A stretch of 64,000 nucleotides of DNA. Origin: Rhodobacterales bacterium LSUCC0031 (GTDB taxonomy: Bacteria > Pseudomonadota > Alphaproteobacteria > Rhodobacterales > Rhodobacteraceae). The notes beneath the pieces are model-generated. The model ran no database searches. It saw nothing but the letters and a program-made list of their open reading frames with translations, and was not told where the DNA came from. The position numbers and the translations under genes are program-made. The DNA lies in contig WVSP01000005.1 in assembly GCA_015689735.1 (NCBI GenBank), positions 30,131 to 94,130 on the forward strand, read 5' to 3'. Below, piece by piece: positions 49,918 to 58,284 of this stretch. Every line of letters begins with the position of its first letter. Position 1 is the first letter of the stretch.

Positions 49918-50912
49918 GCGGTTCCCCCGTCATGCAAATGGCAGGCGGTGCCATGCCCGTTCTCGGTGATCATGCGCGGCACCTCGCGCTGGCAGCGTGG
50001 GCCGGCCATGGGGCAGCGCGGGTGGAAATGGCAGCCCGGCGGCGGGTTCAACGGCGAAGGGATCTCGCCCTTGACGGTGCGAAACGCCTGCCGCCCTGCC
50101 CCAAGGCGCGGCACCTGGTCGAGCAGCGCTTGCGCGTAGGGGTGGCGCGGATCTTGAAACAGCGCCTCGGTGGGGGCGATCTCGACGATCCGACCCAGAT
50201 ACATCACCACCACGCGATCGGCGATATGCTCGATCACGCCCAGATCATGGCTGATGAACAGATAGGTCAGATCCAGATCGCGCCGCAGATCCTGGAACAG
50301 GTTGATCACCTGCGCTTGGATCGACACATCAAGCGCCGCGATACTTTCATCGCAGATCAGGAAATCGGGCTGCACGGCCAGTGCGCGGGCAATGCCGATA
50401 CGCTGGCGCTGCCCGCCGGAAAACTGGTGCGGGTAGCGCTGCGCATAGGCCGGATCTAGGCCCACCTTCTCCATCAAGGCGGCGACATAGGCGGGCATGC
50501 CAGCGCGGGTGGTCAGGCCGTGATGGATGGCCGCCTCGCCAATGATGCTTTGCACTTTCATCCGTGGGTTCAGCGAGGACATCGGGTCTTGAAAGATCAT
50601 CTGGATGCGCAGCCGTTTCGCACGGGCCTCCGCTTCGGCGGCATCTGTGACATCAACACCTTCAAAGCGGATCGTGCCGCCCGATACTGGCAAAAGGCCC
50701 GCCACCATCCGCCCCAGCGTGGACTTGCCGCAGCCGCTTTCGCCAACAAGGCCCACCACCTCGCCCCGCGCAATGCTGAAGCTGGCACCATCGACGGCGT
50801 TGACGCAGGTCTCGCGCAGATCGGCGCCAAGCCGATAGGCAAGCTTTTCAACTGCATCGAATTTCTTCTCGAAGCGGCGCGAGACATTGATCAATTCCAG
50901 CATCGCGGTCAT
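49914..50912 (-). CDS. Dipeptide/oligopeptide ABC transporter ATP-binding protein (DppF-type)
   Basis: An ATPase of 332 residues. Walker A is LVGESGCGKSTLGR, signature FSGGQRQRIGIARAL, and Walker B LICDESIAALDVS. Note Ile instead of Pro/Thr in ESIAALD. The C-terminal oligopeptide-type domain has GCHFHPRCPMAGPRC near residue 295. Start at 50912 overlaps the DppD-type gene by 4 nt. It energises peptide import together with its partner. The reading frame continues upstream but inside the DppD gene, so the short start is right. Confidence 0.92.
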   Translation of the reverse strand: MTAMLELINVSRRFEKKFDAVEKLAYRLGADLRETCVNAVDGASFSIARGEVVGLVGESGCGKSTLGRMVAGLLPVSGGTIRFEGVDVTDAAEAEARAKRLRIQMIFQDPMSSLNPRMKVQSIIGEAAIHHGLTTRAGMPAYVAALMEKVGLDPAYAQRYPHQFSGGQRQRIGIARALAVQPDFLICDESIAALDVSIQAQVINLFQDLRRDLDLTYLFISHDLGVIEHIADRVVVMYLGRIVEIAPTEALFQDPRHPYAQALLDQVPRLGAGRQAFRTVKGEIPSPLNPPPGCHFHPRCPMAGPRCQREVPRMITENGHGTACHLHDGGTA

Positions 50913-51889
50913 GGCACCCCCTCCCCCGTCGCGATGGGGTAATGGCAGCGATAGCCTTGCCCGCCGCCGATATCGCTCACCCCGGGGGCCGTCTTGCGGC
51001 ACAGATCGCCCGCCAAGGCACAGCGCGGCGCAAATGCGCACCCCATAGGCAGGCGGGCCATGTTCGGTGCCATGCCAGGGATTTGGGTCAGGCGTTCGCC
51101 GCGCCGCCCATGTCCGGGGATCGACCCCAAGAGCCCGGCCGTATAGGGATGGCGCGGCGCGCGCAAAACTTGACCGGTCGGGCCGCTTTCAACGATTTTC
51201 CCCGCATACATGACGGAAATCTTGTCGGCCAATCCCGCCACCACGGCCAGATCATGGGTAATCCAGATTAAGGCCGTACCGGTCTCACGGGCCAGTTCCT
51301 GCACCTCGGCCAAGATCTGGCTTTGGATCGTGACATCGAGCGCTGTGGTCGGTTCATCCGCCACGATCAGGTCAGGCCCGTTCAACAGCGCGATCGCAAT
51401 CGCCACGCGTTGGCGCATGCCGCCCGAGAATTGATGCGGATAGGCGGCCAGCCGCTCGGCAGGCGAGGGAATACCAACCTTGGCCAAGGTCGTGATGGCG
51501 CGGTCGCGTGCCGCGGCATGGCTGATACGCTCATGGGCGCGGACCGCCTCGACCATCTGGGTCTCGATCCTGAGGACGGGATTCAGCGTCATCATCGGGT
51601 CTTGAAAGATCATCGCGATGCGGTTGCCGCGTAGGCTGCGCATCTCGCGGTTGGACAGTTGCGCCAGATCTTGGCCTTGAAACAAGATCTGGCCACCCAC
51701 CACCTGCCCCGGCGGATCGACCAAGCGCAGGATGGAAAACCCGGTGACGGATTTGCCCGAGCCGCTCTCGCCCACAAGGCCCAGCACCTCGCCCGCCGCA
51801 AGCGAAAAGCTTACCCCATCCACCGCCTTGACCACGCCAGCATCGGTGAAGAAATGCGTTTGCAGATCGCGAATATCGAGAACGCTCAT
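50909..51889 (-). CDS. Dipeptide/oligopeptide ABC transporter ATP-binding protein (DppD-type)
   Basis: An ATPase of 326 residues. Walker A is LVGESGSGKSVTGF, signature FSGGMRQRVAIAIAL, Walker B LIVADEPTTALDVT and the H-loop WITHDLAVVAGL. The C-terminal PMGCAFAPRCALAGDLC is typical of the Opp/Dpp group. Overlaps the permease gene before it and the DppF-type gene after it by 4 nt each. The start MSVLDIRDLQTHFF is conserved; a much longer frame lies upstream within the permease gene and is not used. Confidence 0.93.
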   Translation of the reverse strand: MSVLDIRDLQTHFFTDAGVVKAVDGVSFSLAAGEVLGLVGESGSGKSVTGFSILRLVDPPGQVVGGQILFQGQDLAQLSNREMRSLRGNRIAMIFQDPMMTLNPVLRIETQMVEAVRAHERISHAAARDRAITTLAKVGIPSPAERLAAYPHQFSGGMRQRVAIAIALLNGPDLIVADEPTTALDVTIQSQILAEVQELARETGTALIWITHDLAVVAGLADKISVMYAGKIVESGPTGQVLRAPRHPYTAGLLGSIPGHGRRGERLTQIPGMAPNMARLPMGCAFAPRCALAGDLCRKTAPGVSDIGGGQGYRCHYPIATGEGVP

Positions 51890-52932
51890 CGGGACAACCT
51901 CGGGTTCAGGGTGTCGCGCAGCCGGTCGCCCACCATGTTGATTGCCGCCACGATCGCCAAAAGCGCGATGCCGGGATACATGCTCATCCAGTATTGCCCC
52001 GACAGCATGTAACCATAGCCATTGGCAATCAAAAGGCCGAGCGATGGCTGGGTAATCGGCACGCCCACGCCGAGAAACGACAGCGAGCTTTCCAGCACGA
52101 TGGTATTGGCCACCTGCACGGTCGAGATCACGATCAAGGGCGGAATGCAATTTGGCAGCAGATGCCCAAACACGATCCGCCACGCCGGCAAGCCCAGACC
52201 GCGGGCCGCATCGATATATTCCTTGCGCGTCTCGGACAGCGCCGTGCCGCGCACCGTGCGGGCGTAATAGGCCCATTGCACGATGATCAACGCGATCACG
52301 ATCTTGTCGAGGCCGCGCCCAAAGGCCGCCATCAGCATCAAGGCCACGAGGATCGAGGGGAAAGAGAGCTGGAAATCGACGATCCGCATCAAGATCGCCT
52401 CGATCCGCCCCCCGGCCCAAGCAGCGTAAATGCCGACCACGACACCGATGACCATGGCCATGAGCGTCGCGACAAGAGACACCGACAGCGAAACCCGCAA
52501 GCCATACAAGATGCCCGACAAGATATCGCGCCCCTGTTCATCGGTGCCGAGGTGAAAGGTCATGGTCTTGTCGAAATTCGTCGAACCGGGCGGCTGGCGG
52601 CCATCCATGATGTCCAACTGGCGCAGATCATACGGGTTTTGCGGCGACAATTCGGCGGCAAAGATCGCAAGCACCACCAAGACCAACAGGCTGGCCGTTG
52701 CCACATAGGCTGCGGGGCCGGAAAAGAACTTGGCGTATTTGCCGCGCAAAAGCACCGCCGCCAAGATAATCAGCCCGATCAGCAGAATGAACCGCGCCAT
52801 CAGCGGCGGCAGGCCCGTACCCGACAGCAACATGAGCAGCGCAGCCAGCACGGCGATCGCAGACAGGCGGCTGGCCAGACGCCAAAGGCGGCCCGGATCA
52901 TTCTCGTCGGGGATTTGAATGTCGGCACTCAT
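51886..52932 (-). CDS. Dipeptide-type ABC transporter permease (DppC-type)
   Basis: An inner-membrane permease of 348 residues. Several membrane segments are seen near residues 24-62 and 80-105, then the core. The loop FHLGTDEQGRDILSGILYG and the EAA loop RGTALSETRKEYIDAARGLGLP are the DppC/OppC signatures. The extra N-terminal hydrophobic pair makes it longer than E. coli DppC (300). It overlaps the neighbouring genes by 4 nt on both sides. Confidence 0.92.
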   Translation of the reverse strand: MSADIQIPDENDPGRLWRLASRLSAIAVLAALLMLLSGTGLPPLMARFILLIGLIILAAVLLRGKYAKFFSGPAAYVATASLLVLVVLAIFAAELSPQNPYDLRQLDIMDGRQPPGSTNFDKTMTFHLGTDEQGRDILSGILYGLRVSLSVSLVATLMAMVIGVVVGIYAAWAGGRIEAILMRIVDFQLSFPSILVALMLMAAFGRGLDKIVIALIIVQWAYYARTVRGTALSETRKEYIDAARGLGLPAWRIVFGHLLPNCIPPLIVISTVQVANTIVLESSLSFLGVGVPITQPSLGLLIANGYGYMLSGQYWMSMYPGIALLAIVAAINMVGDRLRDTLNPRLSR

Positions 52933-53906
52933 ACCCCCTCCCCCCTGACACGCACACGCGGGTCAAGCAGTGTGTAGATCACATCGACCGCGAAATTGAT
53001 GATGATGAAGATCAGCACCGTCAGCATCAGGTAGGCCACGATCACGGGCCGGTCGAGCGTGGTGATGCTGTCGATCAACAGCTTGCCCATGCCGGGCCAC
53101 GCAAAGACCGTTTCGGTCACGACCGCAAAGGCGATCATCGAGCCAAGCTCAAGCCCTAGAACCGTGATGATCGGGATCATGATGTTCTTCAGCACATGCA
53201 CGAACAAGATACGCGTCTCGGACAGGCCCTTGGCGCGGGCGAATTTCACATAGTCCTGCATCAAGGCCTCTTGCGTGCCTGCGCGCGCCAGCCGCGTGAC
53301 AAGCGATGCCTTGTAAAGCGCCAAGGTCAGCGCAGGCAAAAGCATGTATTGCAGCCCGTCGCTGGAAAAGATCGACAGGCGCATGCCAAGAAACGCAACC
53401 GTCTCGCCGCGTCCCGTCGATGGCAACCAACGCAATTCGACGGCAAAGATCAGGATCAACAGCATGCCCACCCAGAAATTCGGCAGCGAAAAGCCGAAGA
53501 TCGAGCCGGTCATGATCGCGCGGCCCTGCCAGCGGTCGGCCTTGTAGCCTGCGTAAACGCCCAACGGCACACCGATGGCGACCGAAAAGACCAGCCCCAG
53601 AAGCGCCAGTTCCAGCGTGGCGGGCATGTAGGACAAGATCAGCTGCACCGCCGGTTCGCCATGCACGAAGCTGCGCCCCAGATCGCCTTGCAGCGCGTTG
53701 CCCACGAATTTCAGGAATTGAATATAGACCGGCTGATCAAAGCCGAAACGCGCCATGGTCTCTTCGATTTCGGCAGGCGTGGCATCGGGCGAGATCAGGA
53801 TATCGACCGGGTTGCCGATCATGTAGACGCCGAAGAAGACGACCACCATCATCGCGATCAGCACGAAGACCGATTGCGCAAGGCGTCGCAGCAAGAAGAC
53901 CAGCAT
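52929..53906 (-). CDS. Dipeptide-type ABC transporter permease (DppB-type)
   Basis: An inner-membrane permease of 325 residues with the usual N-terminal membrane helix (MLVFLLRRLAQSVFVLIAMM) and conserved GNPVDILISPDATPAEIE. The EAA loop is RAGTQEALMQDYVKFARAKGLSETRI. The C-terminus contains VIYTLLDPRVRV. It follows the substrate-binding protein gene, separated by a spacer with an 11-bp hairpin, and overlaps the DppC-type gene by 4 nt. Confidence 0.92.
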   Translation of the reverse strand: MLVFLLRRLAQSVFVLIAMMVVVFFGVYMIGNPVDILISPDATPAEIEETMARFGFDQPVYIQFLKFVGNALQGDLGRSFVHGEPAVQLILSYMPATLELALLGLVFSVAIGVPLGVYAGYKADRWQGRAIMTGSIFGFSLPNFWVGMLLILIFAVELRWLPSTGRGETVAFLGMRLSIFSSDGLQYMLLPALTLALYKASLVTRLARAGTQEALMQDYVKFARAKGLSETRILFVHVLKNIMIPIITVLGLELGSMIAFAVVTETVFAWPGMGKLLIDSITTLDRPVIVAYLMLTVLIFIIINFAVDVIYTLLDPRVRVRGEGV

Positions 53907-53940
53907 CGTGGATGCGTCCCAATTTCAGGATGGCGGGGGA

Positions 53941-53966
53941 TGGCCGCGCGATGGCTCGCGCGGCCA
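53941..53966. other. Strong intercistronic hairpin between the dipeptide-binding protein gene and its permease gene
   Basis: TGGCCGCGCGA and TCGCGCGGCCA form a perfect 11-bp stem with a TGGC loop, 15 nt after the stop of the binding-protein gene. There is no T run. Such a hairpin usually protects the upstream message or slows transcription so that the binding protein is made in excess. Confidence 0.7.
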
Positions 53967-53980
53967 AGGATGTCACACGA

Positions 53981-55606
53981 TCAATTCGCCGGGCGGATCA
54001 TGTAGGGCAGCGTATATTGATCGGCCCGCGGCGTATAATCGATGGCCGCGCGCATCGCCCATGGCGTCACCTCGTAATGCAGCGGGATGATCGCATAATC
54101 ATCCATCGCCATGCGCGAGGCTTGCCGCAGCAGGTTCTCGCGCGCGGTATCGTCAACCGTGCGCAGCGCCTCGAGAAGGACAGCGTCCATCGCCGGGTTG
54201 GAATACTGGCCCCGGTTGGTGCCGCCCAGCCCCAGATCGCTGTTGCGCGTTGCCAAAAGCGCGCGGAGCGGCGAGGACATTTCGCCCGTGCCAGCACCCC
54301 AGCCTGCAAGATAGGCCGAGAATTCGAACGCATTGCGCCGCGAGAAGAAGGTCGAAGCGGTCGAGGCGTCGATCTGCGTCTCGACACCGATGCGCGCCCA
54401 CATCTGTGCCACTGCCTGTGCGACCTGCGCATCGTTGATGTAGCGGTCATTGGGCGTGCCGATGGTGATGCCAAAGCCGTTGGGATAGCCCGCCTCGGCC
54501 AAAAGTGCCTTGGCCCGGTCGGCGTCAAAGGCGCGCGGGGGCAGATCGCCGTCCTCATGCGCGCCGAACATGCCCGGCGGCAGCAACTCGCCTGCCGACA
54601 CGGCCACGCCGCCCATGATGCGTTCAACGATCGCATCGCGGTTGACCGCAATGGTCAGCGCCTCGCGCACGCGGATATCCTGCAACGGGTTGGCCCCATC
54701 CGTGCCGGTGATCATCGGCGATGGCACCTGCTTGTGGTCGAGATGGATATAGATGACGCGGTTGGAAATCCCCTGCACCACGCGCAAGCCCGGATCGGCG
54801 TTCAGCCGCTCGAGATCTTGCAGCGGCGGGTTCTCGACGAAATCCACATCGCCCGCGATCAGCGCAGCCACCCGCGGCCCTTCGGAGGTGAGCGGCAGCA
54901 TGGTCACACGTTCCCAATGCGCGGCTTCGCCCCAGTAATCGGGGTTGCGCACAAGGCTGATGCCCTCGCCGCGGCGGAAGCTGTCGAGCAAGAAGGGGCC
55001 GGTGCCAATGGCCGCCGAGCCGTCGTTGAAGGCTTGGGTGGCGGGAACGGGCATATCGTTGCCACATCCCTCGGGGCTGAAGGTCAGGGCCGATCCATCG
55101 ACACCATTTGCGCGCGCCGAGATGATCCCGAAGGTCGAGAATTCGGTCGGCATCAGCGGATAGGGTTCGGCGCTATGAACGATCAGCGTGTGGGGGTCCA
55201 CGACCTCGAGCCCGGTGATCCCGCCCGTATAGGTCGTAAACAGCGAGGGCGAATCCGGCACACCGGGGATACGGCACACCGTATAGACGACATCATGGGC
55301 GTCGAAGGGCGACCCGTCGGAAAAGGTCACATCCTTGCGCAGGTTGAACTGCCAGCTTGTGTCGCTGACCGGCGCCCAGCTTTCCGCCAGTAGCGGCGTC
55401 AATTGCTGCGCTTCATCCGTGCCGACGAGCGACTCGAAGATATTGCGGCGCAGCTGGTTATTTGGGCCAAGGTTGTGAAAATGCGGATCGGCCGATGATG
55501 GCTCGGAGGCAAGACCGATACGCAATTCCTGTGCCGCCAGCGGCAAAGCCGGGATCGCCGCGGCAAGCGTTGCCACAACCAAGCCACGATAGACGGGGCT
55601 AGACAT
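53981..55606 (-). CDS. Dipeptide-type ABC transporter substrate-binding protein (SBP family 5)
   Basis: A periplasmic binding protein of 541 residues. The signal peptide ends in LAAQ (VVATLAAAIPALPLAAQ). SBP_bac_5 features are RIGLASEPSSADPHFHN, WQFNLRKDVTFSDGSPFDAHDVVYTV near residue 85, IGTGPFLLDSFRRGEGI, and a C-terminal YGVTPW-like region near PLHYEVTPWAM. GAGGAGA precedes the ATG at 55606. It is the first gene of a transporter-hydrolase operon and is divergent from the LysR gene, whose product likely controls it. Confidence 0.93.
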   Translation of the reverse strand: MSSPVYRGLVVATLAAAIPALPLAAQELRIGLASEPSSADPHFHNLGPNNQLRRNIFESLVGTDEAQQLTPLLAESWAPVSDTSWQFNLRKDVTFSDGSPFDAHDVVYTVCRIPGVPDSPSLFTTYTGGITGLEVVDPHTLIVHSAEPYPLMPTEFSTFGIISARANGVDGSALTFSPEGCGNDMPVPATQAFNDGSAAIGTGPFLLDSFRRGEGISLVRNPDYWGEAAHWERVTMLPLTSEGPRVAALIAGDVDFVENPPLQDLERLNADPGLRVVQGISNRVIYIHLDHKQVPSPMITGTDGANPLQDIRVREALTIAVNRDAIVERIMGGVAVSAGELLPPGMFGAHEDGDLPPRAFDADRAKALLAEAGYPNGFGITIGTPNDRYINDAQVAQAVAQMWARIGVETQIDASTASTFFSRRNAFEFSAYLAGWGAGTGEMSSPLRALLATRNSDLGLGGTNRGQYSNPAMDAVLLEALRTVDDTARENLLRQASRMAMDDYAIIPLHYEVTPWAMRAAIDYTPRADQYTLPYMIRPAN

Positions 55607-55675
55607 GGGGTAATCTCCTCTGTTGACGGGCCGGGTTTTGGCACCCAACCTCGCATGCGTCTGGTAACTAAAGGA

Positions 55676-55681
55676 CGTTAT
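55676..55681. promoter_or_regulatory. Extra half-site of the LysR operator
   Basis: CGTTAT recurs here, about 45 nt to the left of the dyad at 55723-55740, nearer the binding-protein start. This spacing is typical of the activation half-site in LysR-regulated promoters. Short and therefore tentative. Confidence 0.3.
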
Positions 55682-55722
55682 CCGAGGGCGCCGCGAGGAG
55701 AATTGGAAATCGCATACCGATG

Positions 55723-55740
55723 CGTTATGCACCCATAACG
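55723..55740. promoter_or_regulatory. LysR-type operator dyad
   Basis: CGTTAT-N6-ATAACG is a perfect inverted repeat and contains the T-N11-A core of LysR boxes (TTAT...ATAA). It lies 38 nt before the LysR gene and 117 nt before the divergent binding-protein gene. A second dyad, CGCAT-ACCG-ATGCG, overlaps its left edge (55711-55724). Confidence 0.65.
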
Positions 55741-55777
55741 TCAAAGCATGAAATGATCGGAACAGGAAAGGCCAGCC

Positions 55778-56704
55778 ATGCGACCGCGCGCATCCATCCG
55801 CGAATACGAGGCGCTGCGCGCTGTAATTACCTCGGGCAGCGTGACCGCCGCGGCCCACAGGCTTGGTATTTCACAACCCGCCGTCAGCCGCCTTTTGGCG
55901 CAGCTCGAGACGAATATGGGTGTCACCTTGTTCGAGCGGCGTGGCGGCCGCCTGCGCCCCACCGCCGAAGCTGTGCGCCTGAATGGCCGGCTTGACCGCC
56001 TGTTCGATGCGCTTGCCTTTCTCGATGGCACCGATCCCAGCGACCCGGCCAGCCAACCGCTCCGGCTTGCGGCACCGCCCACCTTGGGGCATCGCTTTTT
56101 GGCGGGGCTGATGGCCAGCTTCATGAAACAAAATCCCGGGCAGATGGTGTCGCTCGAGACCTGCACCTCGAATGGCCTTGTCAGCCGCTTGGTCGATGAC
56201 ACGATCGACCTTGGCTTTACATTGGCCGAGCTGACGCATTCCGCGATGGAATTGATCCCCTTCCATCAGACCCGCGCGGTCTGTGTCATGGCCCATGACC
56301 ACCCCTTGGCGCGCTACAAGGTGATCACGCCCGAAATCCTGCATGGGCAGGACCACATCGCGTTGATGCGCCGCCACATGGTGCGCACGCGGCTTGATCA
56401 GGTCTTTGCCAATTCCAACGTGCGCCCAAATACGGTGGCCGAGGTCGCAACCGGCGTCAGCGCCGCCACGCTTGCGCGCGCGGGCATGGGGGTGGCGGTG
56501 ATCTGCCCCTTTCCCTTGATCAGCCAAGCCCATCCCGAACTGGCAGTGCGCGCCTTCGAGCCGGAATTCATCTACCGGGTTTCCTTTGCCGTCTCGACCG
56601 TGCGGCCGATGACACGCCCAGCGCGCGCCTTCATGCGCCATGTGCAGTTGTCGGTGAAATCGAATGCGCGGTCCGCCTATGAGCTACGCCCGCCCGAATT
56701 CTAG
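55778..56704 (+). CDS. LysR-type transcriptional regulator
   Basis: A protein of 308 residues with the N-terminal winged helix-turn-helix (YEALRAVITSGSVTAAAHRLGISQPAVSRLL then TLFERRGGRLRPT) and a periplasmic-binding-like effector domain starting at about residue 90 (RLAAPPTLGHRFLAGLM). It is divergent from the dipeptide transporter-hydrolase operon and probably activates it in response to an amide or amino acid ligand. GGAAAGG precedes the ATG. Its stop lies 4 nt from the stop of the convergent HD gene. Confidence 0.93.
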   Translation: MRPRASIREYEALRAVITSGSVTAAAHRLGISQPAVSRLLAQLETNMGVTLFERRGGRLRPTAEAVRLNGRLDRLFDALAFLDGTDPSDPASQPLRLAAPPTLGHRFLAGLMASFMKQNPGQMVSLETCTSNGLVSRLVDDTIDLGFTLAELTHSAMELIPFHQTRAVCVMAHDHPLARYKVITPEILHGQDHIALMRRHMVRTRLDQVFANSNVRPNTVAEVATGVSAATLARAGMGVAVICPFPLISQAHPELAVRAFEPEFIYRVSFAVSTVRPMTRPARAFMRHVQLSVKSNARSAYELRPPEF

Positions 56705-56708
56705 GCAA

Positions 56709-57317
56709 TCACGGGTTTGGGCCGCTCAGCATTGACACGAAGCCTTCGCGCTGAACGGCGGGGTCATAGGCTTTGCGGCCAAAAACCGCGCGCACCAAGG
56801 GAACGAAATGGTCAAGCGGTTCCGTCGGGTAGTCAGGATCAAAGCTGGACTGGTCCCAGCGCTCGCAAAAGGCTGCGCAACTGTCAAAACACGGATGATC
56901 GCGGAACTGGTCGCGCGCGTTGCGGTCCCAACCATAATGATGGGCATAGTAAAGCATCTGGAAAATCCCGTGATGTTCGACCACCCAAGCCACGTCCCAG
57001 CGCAGGAAGGGGCGGATTACCTCGGCCGACATGCGGTCATGGTTCTGCGGCGCAAGCCCGTCGCCGATATCGTGCAAGAGCGCGCCCACGATCCAGTCAA
57101 TATCGGCCCCATCACGCATCGCCCGCGTCGCCGATTGCAGCCCATGGGTCAACCGCGAGATCTTGTACCCCTCAAGCGTCACCTCACCCGCGCGGCGCAG
57201 CTCATCGAGAACCCTGTCAGCGGTCATGGCGAGAAAAGGTTTCTCAAGCCGCGCCAAGAGCTCATATTCCGCGCGAGTGCCATCTTTCATGGCAGTGAAT
57301 GAGACGGTCTGGGACAT
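56709..57317 (-). CDS. HD-domain protein, possibly a diiron oxygenase of the PhnZ/TmpB type
   Basis: A protein of 202 residues with one HD domain: LTHGLQSATRAM near residue 63 (first His), ALLHDIGDGLAPQNHDRM (His-Asp) near residue 87, and WVVEHHGIFQM (two His), ending with PLDHFVPLVRAVF. The HD proteins of this compact form include phosphohydrolases but also mixed-valent diiron oxygenases such as PhnZ and TmpB; the GDGLAPQNH and VEHHGIFQ blocks look closer to the latter from memory. It is the last gene of the second catabolic island. GAGG 8 nt upstream supports the ATG at 57317. Confidence 0.75.
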   Translation of the reverse strand: MSQTVSFTAMKDGTRAEYELLARLEKPFLAMTADRVLDELRRAGEVTLEGYKISRLTHGLQSATRAMRDGADIDWIVGALLHDIGDGLAPQNHDRMSAEVIRPFLRWDVAWVVEHHGIFQMLYYAHHYGWDRNARDQFRDHPCFDSCAAFCERWDQSSFDPDYPTEPLDHFVPLVRAVFGRKAYDPAVQREGFVSMLSGPNP

Positions 57318-57404
57318 GGGCGCAGCCTCGGTTGTGACAGTGCCACTCAAGCACCCCAATCCCCACCGCGCAAGCGCCACCCGCATCCCGGCCGTCGCGC
57401 GTGA

Positions 57405-58280
57405 TCAGCCCGCGTCCTCGCCGATTGCATAGAAACGCGCAGCCGTCGCGCCAAAGACCGCAGCATGATCTTGGACAGGCACGAGCGCGCGATAGGCGTC
57501 ATGTAGGGTTTGGTAATCAGAATAAAGGCGATCTACAGGAAAGTTCGATCCGAACATGCAGCGCGCTGCGCCGAATTGATCAAGGCAGGTCTCAACGATG
57601 GGGCGGATCGTGTCGGGTGTCCAATGATGATCGAACATGCCCAAGCCTGATAGCTTGCACACCACATTCGGGCGCTGTGAGAGAGCCGTCAGCGCGTGCG
57701 CCCAGCGGCCGATCCCCGTGGCGCTTCGGTCATGGGGGCTGCCGGCATGGCAAAGCGCCACCGGCGTATCGGGCGCTTGATCCAGCACGCGCGCCATGCG
57801 GTCATATTGCGCGGGGATCAGTTGCAGATCAAACGACAGTCCCCGCGCCGCCAAATCGCGCAGCCCCCCTGCAAAGGCCGCGGACTCAAGCAGCGCATCG
57901 GTTCCCGTCGCCGCATCCTCGCCGGGCGCGCGCCCCACGATCTGGCGCAAGCCGCGCAGTGATGGCAGCCCTTGCAACCGATCGATCGCATGCCCTGCAT
58001 CGGCTTGGGTCAGATCGCAAAAGGCGACCTGCACAAGCGGCCAATCGGGAGCCGCATCAGCCACCGATTGCACCCATTGCGCTTCGGCCCACGGGCTGGC
58101 TGCACCGACTTGGATATGGACAGAGGCGGCGAACCCCGCCGCATCTTGGCGGAATTCTGACAAGGGATAATCGCGCTGGATCGGGGTTGGATCACCGAAA
58201 AACCGCCTCACACCCTTGGCCATCAGCCATGGATACTGCACCGCGCCAAGCGACCACAGATGATGATGGGCATCGATGCG
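57405..58280 (-). CDS. Amidohydrolase family 2 (TIM-barrel) hydrolase or lactonase
   Basis: A protein of 291 residues starting MRIDAHHHLWSLG, the H-x-H metal motif of the amidohydrolase-2 family. VALCHAGSP near residue 185 gives a His, and MFGSNFPVDRLY near residue 247 gives the Asp position (SNFPVD). GLRQIVGRAPGEDAATG is typical of the L-fucono/rhamnono-lactonase group. A sugar or hydroxy-acid lactonase is a fair guess next to a sugar ABC transporter. It starts 4 nt after the SnoaL gene. Confidence 0.85.
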   Translation of the reverse strand, partial: RIDAHHHLWSLGAVQYPWLMAKGVRRFFGDPTPIQRDYPLSEFRQDAAGFAASVHIQVGAASPWAEAQWVQSVADAAPDWPLVQVAFCDLTQADAGHAIDRLQGLPSLRGLRQIVGRAPGEDAATGTDALLESAAFAGGLRDLAARGLSFDLQLIPAQYDRMARVLDQAPDTPVALCHAGSPHDRSATGIGRWAHALTALSQRPNVVCKLSGLGMFDHHWTPDTIRPIVETCLDQFGAARCMFGSNFPVDRLYSDYQTLHDAYRALVPVQDHAAVFGATAARFYAIGEDAG

Positions 58281-58284
58281 CATC

